A stretch of 64,000 nt of DNA from Dryomyza anilis (taxonomy: Eukaryota > Arthropoda > Insecta > Diptera > Dryomyzidae), in the NCBI GenBank assembly GCA_951804985.1, contig OX638135.1:39901117-39965116 (forward strand), in the 5' to 3' direction. Within the stretch, counting starts at the first letter, position 1, and each line of letters starts with the position of its first letter. The translations under genes and the position numbers were made by a program. The notes under the pieces are model-generated. The model ran no database searches and had not been told where the DNA came from. It was given only the letters and a program-made list of their open reading frames with translations. Shown in pieces: positions 22,343-34,608 of the stretch.

Positions 22343-24010
22343 TGGATGGAAAACTGTATGTTGTGGTAATTTCTGCAGAATATTAGATTAGATGTCAGGG
22401 AACTTCAAAAAAACTTGTGTAAATGGGGAATCGTTTTTATGAATTGCCGTAATTCCTAGTGATGGTTCTTGAGTCAGTTGTGCTTTGGAACGTATTAATA
22501 TTTGCCATCGACGAGAACTTTATTCTTTAAATCAGGAAGTAAATGATAATGTGTAAGTAGATCAGCACCAATTATCGATTTATCAACATCAGCTATTACA
22601 AATTTCCAGTTGAGATTACGACGAAATCCAAAATTTAAAGAATGAATGACTGTTCCAAAAGTTTAAATATTAGTGTCCTTTAGTTGTTAGTCTCCTTGTA
22701 GGATCTAGTGGGTGGTGGCGCAGCTGCTGCTTAGAACCGTTGTAGTTGGCTGGTACTGAAGTGGGTGGTTGTTGACGGGCAATTCCTGCCCAATTGGTTG
22801 CCTCATTAACGGTTTACTTAGTTTTCTAGCTAAATAAAACAAGTGTATTTCAAATTCACGTTATAATTTATTCAGGGTTTAAGGAATACGTCCTTTGATC
22901 TGTTGACCTGGTGTTGCTACCGTCGCTTATATTTTCTGACTGCTTTACATTCTTAAAAACTGGCGGCAACTCGCTATTACATATGTACATGTACTGACAG
23001 CAGAATCAGCGAATGCTAAAGATACTCGCTGCCAGTGCACTGCAATGTAATAGATTGTTGGTCTAAACAAGTGCCGTTTGCAGCAAAAAGATTAACTGGA
23101 ACATTGGATTCATCCTTTGCGAAAAAAATTTGTCTTTTAAAGGTAAGACAGAAATATCGGCGCCAGTATCGATTAAAAAAGTGCGTTTTGAACAACGATC
23201 GCGAATGAACAGACGGCAGAAATTTAAATTTAGATTTTCGGACGTCGCGACTTCCGAAAATGCTCTTAGTTTTTTAAGTATGTGCATGAAGAAACACATT
23301 TAACAGACTTGTCTTTGAAATTATTATGATACCCACACCACTTTTTGTTAACGTCGCGACTTTTTGATCGACGACGACTATTATTGCGAAAGTGATTTGC
23401 TCGGTTATCTGATCGGTTAGGTGATCAAATTTTGAAAGCGTTTTTCAAGTGCTAAGATTGCTGTGAACGGTGTTGGATCAGAAATAACGGAGATAGCAGG
23501 AGAACGTTGTTCAAGTATTTGTCTGCTTGTTCAGCAATATCATCGAGACTTCCTTTGTTTTCGATGAGAATGACTCGGACGTTTTCCGGAATTTGTTCAA
23601 GAAATAATGCTTTAAGAACGGTTTCACTCACCTGATCACTTCTGCAAAAGTTGTGTAGCGTTTCTTCTTAAGAGCTTCGTATTTGCAACCTTCTGGCGGT
23701 GGTGCTAAAAAATGTCACCCACGAACTCCAGCGTTTTTGGATCCAAATTGCACAGAATATCGTCAAACTTGGTGTCACCACATGTAATCCTATTAATTTT
23801 GAAGATGGCTTCCACTTGCGTAAACCACAGCCTATGATTACCCTTCCAAAACGATGCAATTTTACAGACTGCTGCAGTTGCAATTTGTTGCGTAGGTTGT
23901 TGCAAATCAGATAATAGTAGAGTCGTTGCATCCTCTTGATTCTGTTGAAAAGTTGCTTGCGATCCATGTACGGGTTCTAGCGGCATTTTTGCGTTAATCA
24001 GGGTCACCAA
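22343..24010 (-). pseudogene. Ty3/gypsy gag and protease (CsRn1-like), broken
   Basis: From the ATG at 24010 the gag frame (to 23705) has FWKGNHRLWFTQVEAIFKINR, the hallmark start of gypsy CsRn1-type gag. Further down, in shifted frames, come FLEQIPENVRVILIENKG and CGYHNNFKDKSVKC. The protease core FLIDTGADISVLP follows (about 23190-23150), and the part near 22600-22500 encodes DVDKSIIGADLLTHYHLL. A primer site complementary to tRNA-Trp (TGGTGACCCTGA) lies at 23998-24009 just inside the LTR edge. A solo-LTR-like insertion (22685-23069) splits the protease. No RT is present. Confidence 0.82.
22685..23069 (+). mobile_element. solo-LTR-like insertion in gypsy protease
   Basis: The protease DNA that is continuous at 16134-16160 (...AATATTAGTGCCGTTTGC) is interrupted here by about 390 bp. 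The insert can be read as TGTTAG...AAACA, with the TG...CA ends of an LTR and an AATAAA at about 22834. A short AGTG is found at both sides (22673 and 23070), but the duplication does not abut the TG/CA ends cleanly. The identity as an LTR is therefore tentative; the insertion itself is clear. Confidence 0.5.
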
Positions 24011-24066
24011 TGTAGGTTTGATGTAATAAAAATATTAATTTATAAAAATCAAAACTATCTTAATTG

Positions 24067-25057
24067 ATTTGATTTCGAGTTTTTTGATCGGGCGACAACC
24101 ATGTGGCCTTGTGGATATCGAAATGTTCGAATCTAGTGCTACTAACTACCATGTTTCGTGCTGCGGCGAAGTCGATTAGCCTCGTTCCGTTATCGGAAGT
24201 GTTGGCATGGAGACTAAATTTTCCGATTGTGGGACAATAGATGGCTTCTCTGCCCACATTGGCGTTAAAATCGTCTAGCACGATTTTGATATCGTGGCGG
24301 GGGCAGCGCTCGTATGCGTTGTCTAGGCGCTCGTAGAAGCGCTCTTTTGTCTCGTCATCTTTCTCGTTCGTCGGAGCGTGTGCACAAATTAGGCTGATAT
24401 GGAAATATTTAGCCTTGATGCGGATTGTTGCCAGCCTTTCGTCCACGGGCGTGAACCTAGAGACAAGATGGCGGAGTCTCTTGCCGACCACAAATCCACA
24501 TCCAAATTCGTGTCTCTCCGCATGGCAGCTGTAGTAGATATCACAGGACGCTTGTTTCGAACAGCCCTGTCCCGTCCATCGCATCTCCTGAATAGCGGTG
24601 ATGTCAGCCTTATATTTTTCGAGGACATCTGCCAGCTGGATAGAGGCACCTTCCCTATAAAGGGTCCGGACATTCCAGGTGCATATCCGTAAATCATGGT
24701 CCTTAAAACGTTTGCGTGGGTCGTCATCGTTGTAGTCGGTCGTTATTCGAGGCTTCTTTTTTGTTTTCATTGGGCGCATAGGTTTTTTCCGTGGTGGGAC
24801 CCAAACCCAACGCACGAACCCTCACTCTGAGGGAGATGCTCGCCACTCACTTTAGCCGACTTCTACACCGGGTGGTGTAGAGCGCCGTTTCCAGGGACTT
24901 CCACGAGGAGGACTTCCACCGAAGTGGAGGTGTCACCATTTGACAATTTGTCAATTCTGGTGACCAGTGAGTTGACTTGAGACGACACCGACAAGGATTG
25001 CGCTGGCTTCGCCATGTTGAAGCACTCAGACACGTTGCCTTGTGATAATCGCCCCCA
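24067..25057 (-). pseudogene. RTE LINE 5' part (duplicate), endonuclease only
   Basis: This is the duplicate of 15061-16051. It keeps the small 5' frame (25015-24863) and the endonuclease from 24815 (CTWNVRTL, QEMRWTG, DFNANVG), but is cut at NQIN by the duplication junction at 24063-24067, before the SDH motif. The RT is absent. One residue differs from unit 1 in the LYREGAS segment. Confidence 0.9.
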
Positions 25058-25524
25058 TATCAACATTAGCTATAACAAATCTCCAGTTGAGATTACGACG
25101 AAATCCAAAATTTAAAGAAAGAACGACTGTTCCAAAAGTTTAAATATTAGTGCCGTTTGCAGCAAAAAGATTAACGGAAACATTGGCGTCATCCTTTGCG
25201 AGAAGATGTTGTCTTTTGAAGGTTTTCAGCAAAACAGAAATATCGGCGCCAGTATCGATTAAAAAAGTGCATTTTGAACAACAATCGCGAATAAACAGAC
25301 GGCAGAAAATTAAATTAAATGCACTTAGTTTTTTATGTATGTGCAATTTTATGTATTGAAATTAAACGATGGAATTTTACAGACTCCTGCAGTTGCAATT
25401 TGTTGCGTAGGTTGTTGCAAATCAGATAATAGTGGAGTCGTTGCATCCTCTTGATTCTGTTGAACAGTTGCTTGCGATCCATGTGTGGGTTCTAGCGGCA
25501 TTTTTGCGTTAATCAGGGTCACCA
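25058..25524 (-). pseudogene. gypsy gag/protease fused remnant (duplicate)
   Basis: This is the duplicate of 16052-16518, with the same protease core LIDTGADISVL and the same truncated gag. Here the remainder of the protease (present at 12470 for unit 1) is missing, because the LINE is joined elsewhere at 24063. Confidence 0.8.
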
Positions 25525-25525
25525 A

Positions 25526-27096
25526 TGTAGGTTTGATGTAATAAAAATATTAATTTATAAAAATCAAAACTATATTAAGATATTGTCTTAACGTGCTCAA
25601 GGTCCAGTCGGTACAAATTGGGTGTTTTGTACCAAACAAATAAAACAAAAAACAATTGGCAAAATGCATTGAGTGGCAGAGGTCGTAAAAGAAAATCAAT
25701 TAATTGTAAACGCAGTGCACGGCGTTTAAAATCTAAAGGATTTTTTATATTTTTTAAAAATAATAAAAAAAAAAACATTTTTTATACAAAGTGCAGCCTA
25801 CGTATTTGATTCTGTGGAAACTCTGCAGCCTATACGTAGCAAATTGCTGCACGCAACAATAACTTTGGCAAAATCTTGAGTTGATGCATTTTTGCTTTTG
25901 GTTCTTTCTTCAATGCACATAATTCTTATTGTTTTTATTGGAGAAGGAAAACTTAAGCGACTTGAAATGTAGAATCTGCAGAGAACGATCACTGATGATA
26001 GGGCTTGGCTGCCTCTGAAATAGCTGTACGATCTGCCACTCAATGCATTTTTCCAATTGTTTGTTGAAATTTAAAAATATTGACTATTTACTTCTTAATT
26101 ATAAATTACGAACCACTTCTTGGGATAATATTTATCACATGACTTCAGCCAATGCCCAAATGACGTATTTACAGACATATATTAACCACCTCTTTGTTGT
26201 TTTATTTGTACCTTGACCTTGAGCACGTTGAGACAATATCTTAAAATAATCAAAAGAGGTCGTAAAACAAAAATAATCAAAAATATCTTTATTAAATTTT
26301 TATTTGCAGTGAAAAATTGAAAGTATTTTTTTAAATTAAAAACAATAGAAAATTGATTATTTTAAAAATAATGATTTACAAATTGTAGAGTAGAACAATT
26401 AAAGTTGAAGTATATGAATTATATAAATAATGAACGCATTATTAATTCACAAAATAATTTCGTTCCGCAACTTTTTACGATTGTACACTCAGAAGAAAAT
26501 GTCCCATTAAATACGGTGTCTTCGTTTAATGCACTTTTTAATTATATGAAGTTCATGCGAATACACGACGAACGACTGCAACAGTGAGTAGGTAGAAACG
26601 AAACTCAATTCGTATTCAACACATTCACATAGTCGACGGACGACTGCGTAGGCAGCAAGTATAAACAGCATCCAAACGAATGGCTTGCAGGTAGAACCCT
26701 AGTGTTGACAACTCATGGGGTCTCGCTGAATCAGGTTAGTTTTGTAAATAAAAAAACCGAAAACTAAAGTTGGTAACTCTATGACCGAAACCCATCATGG
26801 GTTGCAATGGCCAAATAAGTATAAGTAACTCAATGATTTACAATTTTCTGTTGCTCGTTATTGGTAGAGTATCGTTCATATGTGGTACAACTCAAAAGCG
26901 ACACTTAAGTTCTTGCCATGTCTTTGAGTCGTCAGAACTGATGATGCTTAGTGCTTCCATCTCATAATTAGGAAAATATTTTTCTTATTTATTTATATTA
27001 TTAAAAAAGAGGTAATTTGCTCCACTGTGCAAGAGTAAATAGACGCAAGACAGTTCAGCTCACTAAGCAATGTTTTAGAAAGAAACGGAAGATCAT
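25526..27096 (-). repeat. gypsy LTR-related block (duplicate)
   Basis: This is the duplicate of 16520-18090, including the inner inverted pair and the Jockey-like fragment at 26071-26206. A TCCATCTC for TCCAACTC change is visible near 26958. Confidence 0.6.
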
Positions 27097-27501
27097 TCAG
27101 CGCACTGATGCAATGTGTGAGAAAGAAAAAGTAGATCAGCGCATTATAAACAGATAAGAGCGAATGAGATGCCAATAGCATGCGTCATTCACGAAACGAA
27201 TAGAAGATTCTCGAAACATGTCGAAGCTTGTTGAAACGTGTCGAACTGATGCATGCAGTATATTAGAGCGCCGCATCTGAGGCACAGCATTTCAGTAGTG
27301 ATTGGAAAGTGGTCGAGTGCGTCTCGTATGACAACAATGTCAAGTAAAAAGCAGCAGTTATTAGAATTTGTTATTAATAAAGTGAATTGATAAAGTTAAT
27401 TGGTATAATTTAAACCAAACAAAAGTGTGTTTTTATTTTGAACACAATCCAGAGATACGAGATGTAGGACAGTTTTCCGTAGACTGAATTTTCGTAACAA
27501 T
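27097..27501 (+). promoter_or_regulatory. LTR-type promoter region (duplicate, altered TATA box)
   Basis: This is the duplicate of 18091-18495. The heat-shock-element-like GAAGATTCTCGAA is kept at 27203-27215. The TATA box reads TATATTAG at 27259-27266 instead of TATATAAG, which should weaken it if it is used at all. Confidence 0.45.
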
Positions 27502-28209
27502 ATATTTATTTATATGTATATGTTTCTTGTGGTTTTGGGTAACACTCTTTGGTTGTTTTTGTACTATACAACTTAATAGTTATCAGATGTATATTTCTTG
27601 CATCTTATTTTTTGTAATCAAAAAATTTTTAATATTCATTCATACAATTTTCTGAATTAATAAATTGTTTTTATTATAAAATATAAAAAAAATATATATT
27701 TTTTTAATATTAATTATCACAACAAAGTAAAATAACTACATGTTATTGTAAAATTAAAGGAATATTTTTAAAGGTAATTTTTCTAAATATTTCAGGACTT
27801 ATAAATAAGGACAAAAATTAGGATTTTTCATACAAATGAATCCAATCGTTAACACTACCAGTCGCATATCAATCGTGCTGCGTAAACTGATTCAATATTC
27901 GTGATAAAAACCAAACTTAAACTGCTTGTCTCACTAGTAAAAAGTGCACCGATATATAACACCAGCATTGGAGTAATTTCATTGTGAACAGCACTGCTTT
28001 TGTGATAAAAATATTAAAAATAAATTTACACAACACAAAAACTTTAATAAAAATCAACAACAAAAATTAAAAAGTTTTGTTTACCGAAGTCCAACTTCTC
28101 TCGCCAAAACAATTTAATAGTCGCATCATCAGCTGTTTCACATTAGTTGTAGTTGTCTCACATCAGCCGTTACGCTTTATAGCTTCATACGTCATCTGGA
28201 GGTCACTTT

Positions 28210-28680
28210 GTGGTTTGTGAACTAGATAACATAGTTCAAAAGGATTACCAACTATCGTTAAAATCATCCCCGGAAAGTGAAATGTCAACGAAATCTGGAG
28301 CACCTAAGCGTACACGTGAGATTACAATTAACTCACCGATGTCAAAAACCTCAAAGTTGTCGGATTATGATTCGTCTCCTCGTTTTTGGCAGCTTATGGA
28401 TCAACGATTTGCCAAACAGATGGATCAAATATCAGCAACTATCCATGAAGCCGAGCAGAGAATCGTGGAGCAAATCGAGACAAATATTTCTGATCTGCGT
28501 CAAGAATTAACCACCGTAACTAAACGTGTCGCCCAGCTGGAAAACACAGTGAGTGACATTCACTCCATAAGAACGGAACTTAATATTTTGAGGGCTCAAA
28601 TGGCTAGACAAGAAAATTTGGCTGCTGCTGGCGATCTTCGATTAAGCGGAATTCCGTACAGTGAAAATGAAAACTTATAA
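28210..28680 (+). pseudogene. Jockey-like LINE ORF1 (duplicate), truncated
   Basis: This copy matches 19204-19660 but continues with ENENL before a TAA at 28678-28680. It therefore keeps a few more residues of the conserved SGIPYSENENL segment than unit 1. The extra 28 bases lie just before the mariner remnant tip, so unit 1 probably lost them. Confidence 0.8.
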
Positions 28681-28696
28681 AGGTTTCAACAGGGAC

Positions 28697-29361
28697 GCTA
28701 CAAAAGTAGAACGACAGGGACAGCAAACGACGCCATATTTCTTACTGCTCTCTTGACATTTCTTTTCAGTAAGGTTTGCCATTTCATGCCACGGAAGCCG
28801 CTTGACCACCAGAAGCGTCGTCTGTTCGTGAATTGGGCTGGGCCGTACTTCTTTCGTGATGATCAAGACCGGCACGTTACTGTGTTACCGTTTAATGATA
28901 ACCGAATATTTTTGGCCCTAATTTGATGATATGAACTTGGAGAACATGTGGTTCCAACAGGACGGCCCCACAAGCCACACAGCGAATGCCACAATCAATT
29001 TGTTGGAAACCAATTTTGGAGAACGTGTTATCTCACGAAATGGTCCAGTCGATTGGCCGCCTCGGTCGTGCGATTTGACGCCGTTAGACTATTTCCTGTG
29101 GGGCTTCGTCAAGTCTATGGTCTATGCCAACGATTGATGAACTTCGTACGAATATCGAACGTGAAATTGCAGCGGTATCGGCCGATTTATACTTGAAAAA
29201 AAAATGGGTTCAGTGTCTGGACTTCTGCAAGCGTGCCCATGGCGGCCATGCAAAAGAAATCATGTTCCATACATAATGGCATCGAACGTACTTTTACAGG
29301 AATAAAGAATTTCATTGATATCCAAAACAGTTTTTGTTTTATTTAAAAAAACTTTTGTAAC
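28697..29361 (+). mobile_element. mariner/IS630-type remnant (duplicate)
   Basis: This is the duplicate of 19663-20329. The second catalytic block reads QQDGPTSH here, the usual family form, where unit 1 has QQDDPTSH. It is still broken by the same frameshift and stop. Confidence 0.8.
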
Positions 29362-29398
29362 ATTCTTATGGTGTAGCTATGTATGTTGAGATAATATT

Positions 29399-30736
29399 GT
29401 GTGTAAAGTTCATTGTCAATCCTCGTCCGATAATCCTGTTGAGTTTTTGTTCGTTTCTATTATGTATGGTTTGAATAAATTAATCGTTGGCTGCGTATAC
29501 AGGCCAAATCGCACTATTGACATCAGTACTTTAATAGATACAATTGACAGTTTTTCTTTGACATTCTCACACATACTAATAGCAGGAGATTTCAATTGTA
29601 ACATTTTAAATGACAACTATCTGACATTAAATATGAAGGCCTTAGGTCTCTTACCTTCCAAAATTCTTTTTTTTGACCAAATTTATAATCCAGCCTTTTC
29701 AAAACATGACCTTATTTTTTAACCTATGGTTTTAAAATACATGAAGACTCTAAAACATTTTCTTACCGTGACTTTAAAAATATTGACTATTCACTTCTCA
29801 ATTATAAATTACGAACCACTTGTTGGGATAATATTTATCACATGACTTCAGCCAATAACCAAATGACGACTTTACAGACATATATTAACCACCTCTTTGA
29901 TGAATTTGTTCCAGTCAGGAATAAAACAATAAGACCAAGACAACGGCCTTGGTTTAATATAAAAATCCAAAATTTAATAGCGCAACGGAACAGTGCGTAC
30001 ATTCGGTGGAAGCGGTATAAAACTCTGGAGTTATATGGACAATTCAAAAAAATTAGGGCAGAAGTCGTTAAAGAGGTTAAAGTTGCCAAAACTAGTTTAT
30101 ATGAAAGCAAATTTCGCACAGCCATATGAAGGAAACAGACCTGGAAAGAAATCCGAAATATATGCATTGGTAGTAGTAAGACTCAATTTGCGGACAATGT
30201 TGATGTAAATGAGCTAAATGAAAAATTTGTTAATATTCCCATGCCAATAATATGCTCGAATAACTATCAAAATGCAAGTAATATACTGTGTCCTAATATT
30301 ACTTTTAGTTTTGCATGCGTCAATCAAGTTGATGTTCTTCAAAGTTTTCTGAGTATAAAATCTAATGCAATAGGATTTGATGACATTCATCCTGTGTTTT
30401 TAAAAGCGTTACTACCTGTACTATTACCCTACCTGACATATATTATTAATTCCGTTCTGACCACGTCTGTTTTCCCGGACAACTGGAAAAAGGCTAAAGT
30501 TATGCCCATAAAAAAAACAATAATGACTACCGACCAATATCAATTTTACCACATGTATCTAAAGCTCTTGAGCAGATAATGCATCAACAAATAAGTAATT
30601 TCTTTACAAAAATTCATTAATAACTGATCGTGTAACACTGATCGTGTATAACAGCATTAATTGACGTTTCAGAAGAAATACGCGATTCAATTGACAATAA
30701 TAAAATTAGCTTTTTAATACTATTGGACCACTCTAG
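29399..30736 (+). pseudogene. Jockey-like LINE ORF2 (duplicate), with 25-codon deletion
   Basis: This is the duplicate of 20367-21780. A 75-base deletion at about 29656 removes 25 codons of the endonuclease including the LLDIFF block, leaving GLLPSKILFFDQ in frame. A poly-A length change near 30512 shifts the RT start frame. It is inactive. Confidence 0.83.
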
Positions 30737-31298
30737 TTCTCTGCTGCCGTGCGCAGGTTCCCCAACGCGCAGGCTTTAAAATGTGTCAAAATAAACGTTT
30801 GCCACTGCTTCTTGGTAGTACAAAATCTTTAAGATCCTGCCAGGAAGCAGCGTCAGTATCGTTTTAGGACTGCATTTCATCCTGCAGAAAGATATGCTCA
30901 TCTAACCAATTTTTCATAAAATTTTATAAATTTCAATTATTTACATTTTTAATTTTTGACAAATTTTTAAAATTAATTTGTCAAAATTTGACAAACATTT
31001 CCTAAGAGCGGCCAAATATTTTTAAAAATCCAGCATTTGTTTTTGGTACGATAATAGTTTTTCTATCGACGCTTATGAGTTAAGCGTCGATAGCAATGCC
31101 CGCTTTGCTAAGCGTACACAGAACCAAAAAGTACACAGAAAACGAACTTGTACATAAATAGGGCAATCAAATTTATCAAATGTCAATCGATGATCGCGTT
31201 CATCAATATTACGAATTGTGTTAATGAATCAAGATTTACTAACACATTGAAAGATTTTGAAGTACAGATTACGTTAATATTACGAATGCTATTTATTA
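30737..31298. repeat. hairpin repeat, family H, copy 2
   Basis: This is the duplicate of 21781-22342. The perfect 13-bp stem with TGAGT loop is kept at 31063-31093. Confidence 0.7.
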
Positions 31299-32966
31299 TG
31301 GATGGAAAACTGTATGTTGTGGTAATTTCTGCAGAATATTAGATTAGATGTCAGGGAACTTCAAAAAAACTTGTGTAAATGGGGAATCGTTTTTATGAAT
31401 TGCCGTAATTCCTAGTGATGGTTCTTGAGTCAGTTGTGCTTTGGAACGTATTAATATTTGCCATCGACGAGAACTTTATTCTTTAAATCAGGAAGTAAAT
31501 GATAATGTGTAAGTAGATCAGCACCAATTATCGATTTATCAACATCAGCTATTACAAATTTCCAGTTGAGATTACGACGAAATCCAAAATTTAAAGAATG
31601 AATGACTGTTCCAAAAGTTTAAATATTAGTGTCCTTTAGTTGTTAGTCTCCTTGTAGGATCTAGTGGGTGGTGGCGCAGCTGCTGCTTAGAACCGTTGTA
31701 GTTGGCTGGTACTGAAGTGGGTGGTTGTTGACGGGCAATTCCTGCCCAATTGGTTGCCTCATTAACGGTTTACTTAGTTTTCTAGCTAAATAAAACAAGT
31801 GTATTTCAAATTCACGTTATAATTTATTCAGGGTTTAAGGAATACGTCCTTTGATCTGTTGACCTGGTGTTGCTACCGTCGCTTATATTTTCTGACTGCT
31901 TTACATTCTTAAAAACTGGCGGCAACTCGCTATTACATATGTACATGTACTGACAGCAGAATCAGCGAATGCTAAAGATACTCGCTGCCAGTGCACTGCA
32001 ATGTAATAGACTGTTGGTCTAAACAAGTGCCGTTTGCAGCAAAAAGATTAACTGGAACATTGGATTCATCCTTTGCGAAAAAAATTTGTCTTTTAAAGGT
32101 AAGACAGAAATATCGGCGCCAGTATCGATTAAAAAAGTGCGTTTTGAACAACGATCGCGAATGAACAGACGGCAGAAATTTAAATTTAGATTTTCGGACG
32201 TCGCGACTTCCGAAAATGCTCTTAGTTTTTTAAGTATGTGCATGAAGAAACACATTTAACAGACTTGTCTTTGAAATTATTATGATACCCACACCACTTT
32301 TTGTTAACGTCGCGACTTTTTGATCGACGACGACTATTATTGCGAAAGTGATTTGCTCGGTTATCTGATCGGTTAGGTGATCAAATTTTGAAAGCGTTTT
32401 TCAAGTGCTAAGATTGCTGTGAACGGTGTTGGATCAGAAATAACGGAGATAGCAGGAGAACGTTGTTCAAGTATTTGTCTGCTTGTTCAGCAATATCATC
32501 GAGACTTCCTTTGTTTTCGATGAGAATGACTCGGACGTTTTCCGGAATTTGTTCAAGAAATAATGCTTTAAGAACGGTTTCACTCACCTGATCACTTCTG
32601 CAAAAGTTGTGTAGCGTTTCTTCTTAAGAGCTTCGTATTTGCAACCTTCTGGCGGTGGTGCTAAAAAATGTCACCCACGAACTCCAGCGTTTTTGGATCC
32701 AAATTGCACAGAATATCGTCAAACTTGGTGTCACCACATGTAATCCTATTAATTTTGAAGATGGCTTCCACTTGCGTAAACCACAGCCTATGATTACCCT
32801 TCCAAAACGATGCAATTTTACAGACTGCTGCAGTTGCAATTTGTTGCGTAGGTTGTTGCAAATCAGATAATAGTAGAGTCGTTGCATCCTCTTGATTCTG
32901 TTGAAAAGTTGCTTGCGATCCATGTGCGGGTTCTAGCGGCATTTTTGCGTTAATCAGGGTCACCAA
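31299..32966 (-). pseudogene. gypsy gag-protease (duplicate)
   Basis: This is the duplicate of 22343-24010 with the same lesions and the same LTR-like insertion (31641-32025). The tRNA-Trp-type primer site is at 32954-32965. Unlike unit 1, it is followed by its own LTR-type sequence from 32967, which is the natural arrangement. Confidence 0.82.
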
Positions 32967-33645
32967 TGTAGGTTTGATGTAATAAAAATATTAATTTATA
33001 AAAATCAAAACTATCTTAAAATATTGTCTAAACATGCTCAAGGTCCAGTCGGTACAAATTGGGTGTTTTGTACCAAACAAATAAAAAAAAAACAATTGGC
33101 AAAATGCATTGAGTGGCAGAGGTCCTAAAACAAAAACAATTAATTGTAAACGAAGTGCACGGCGTTTAAAATCTAAAGGATTCTTTATATTTTTTAAAAA
33201 TAATAAAAAAAAAAACATTTTTTATACAAAGTGCAGCCTACGTATTTGATTCTGTGGAAACTCTGCAGCCTAGGTATAAACAGCATCCGAACGAATGGCT
33301 TGAAGGTAGAAAACTAGTGTTGACAACTCACGGGGTCTCGCTGAATCAGGTTAGTTTTGTAAATAAAAAACCGAAGTTGGTAACTCTATGTCTGAAACCC
33401 ATCATGGGTTGCAATGACCAAATAAGTATAAGTAACTCAATGATTTGCAATTTTCTGTTGCTCGTTATTGGTAGAGTATTGTTCATATGTGGTACAAGTC
33501 AAATGCGACACTTCAGTTATTACCATGTCTTTGAGTCGTCAGAACTGATGATGCTTGGTGCTTCCATCTCATAATCAGGAAAATATTTTTCGCAAGACAG
33601 TTCAGCGCACTAAGCAATGTTTTAGAAAGAGACGGAAGATCATTT
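32967..33645 (-). repeat. third, diverged copy of the gypsy LTR-related block
   Basis: It adjoins the primer site and matches 16520-18090 and 25526-27096 with visible substitutions, but lacks the segment corresponding to 16823-17648. It stops at 33645 (ACGGAAGATCATT), where an AT-rich repeat begins. It probably represents the older, native LTR context of the gypsy copy at 31299-32966. Confidence 0.65.
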
Positions 33646-34608
33646 ATTTTAAATACATTTTTATTTATTTTTATTACAGTAATATTTTTGGCGTACCATT
33701 AATTTAAATATTTCAATATTATTAATTAATAGTATATATACAACGTGGCATAAACTACATAAACACTGCGTGTTTGCTCAAAACGGTCGCATGCATTTCT
33801 TGTGATAATCCACATTTAGTAAGGACTCTACCTACACCTATGAGGAACAGGGTATATTAACTTTGTGCATATATTGTAACGCCCCTTAGGAAGCGTATCC
33901 GGCATGGAAAAGTATATATATTATTGATCAGCATCATTACCCGAGTCCGTTTAGCCATATCCGTCTGTCTTGCAGTCTGACCGGATAAAAGGTAACTTGA
34001 AAAATAATGGTCAGAATGTAATGAAATTTGGTTTCAATACGTTTTAGCAAGAAAATGGTTGGCAGTTTGGATTTGAGCAAAATCGGTCAACAGACACGCT
34101 CACCTCCCACACAACTCACTTATATATTACTATTTAGGACCATGAACTCGAAAAGTATTACATATATATTTATAAAATTTAAAACATATTGTTATAATTC
34201 TCCTTCAAATATATGTTCCAAAAATGGGCTAGATCCGCCCACATTTGAATTTTTTCATTGTTTACCGATTTTATGTAGTGGAAATTTTAATCGTAAATAA
34301 TTGAAAATTATCCTACAAAATTATACCACTAATATACCCACGCAGAGAGTAGGGTATTCCATATAGTCGGCCCGACCTACTATAAAAGTCCGCCCCATGT
34401 GACCGAACTTACCCATGTGACCTAACTTTCCCCACTCGTTTAATGTAAATTCATTATATTTAACCTTTTTATATATTACAGAAAATAAATAATAGACTCA
34501 AGTATTATAATCAATTATTGGAAACTGAAGCGAACATTAAATATGTTATAACCTTTTGCAACGAGATCTGTCTTTTTTTGTGTGTGTTGTAAAAGTGAAT
34601 ATCAATTT
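33646..34608. repeat. AT-rich repeat (also at 52865-53347) interrupted by family D
   Basis: The flanks 33690-33832 and 34441-34608 match 52990-53115 and 53120-53347 (AATCCACATT, AATTATTGGAAAC, GAATATCAATTTCG). The middle, 33832-34441, is a family-D dispersed repeat with GTCCGTCTGTCTTGCAGTC at about 33961. No gene is present. The block truncates the 3' end of the BEL/Pao element at 34608. Confidence 0.65.

Larger units (their letters stand above)
15061..24063. repeat. tandem segmental duplication, unit 1
   Basis: Positions 15061-24063 match 24067-33019 almost base for base. The offset is 9006 at the start, 9033 then 9032 after a 28-base insertion in unit 2, 8957 after a 75-base deletion, and 8956 at the end. 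Outside the two units the sequences diverge at once. The unit covers the LINE 5' part, two gypsy blocks, the LTR promoter, the Jockey-like LINE and hairpin repeat H. Confidence 0.95.
24067..33019. repeat. tandem segmental duplication, unit 2
   Basis: This is the second copy of 15061-24063. The junction joins gypsy LTR sequence ending CTATCTTAA (24063) to the LINE endonuclease sequence ATTTGATTTCGAG (24067) with three filler bases TTG. Visible differences from unit 1 include the 28-base insertion near 28670, the in-frame 75-base deletion near 29657, TATATTAG for TATATAAG at 27259-27266, and scattered substitutions. Confidence 0.95.

Noticed and set aside
15061..33019. A new multi-gene system repeated in tandem
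   Set aside because: All coding pieces in the repeated unit are recognisable, broken parts of LINE, gypsy and mariner elements. The repetition is explained by a segmental duplication or an assembly artefact.
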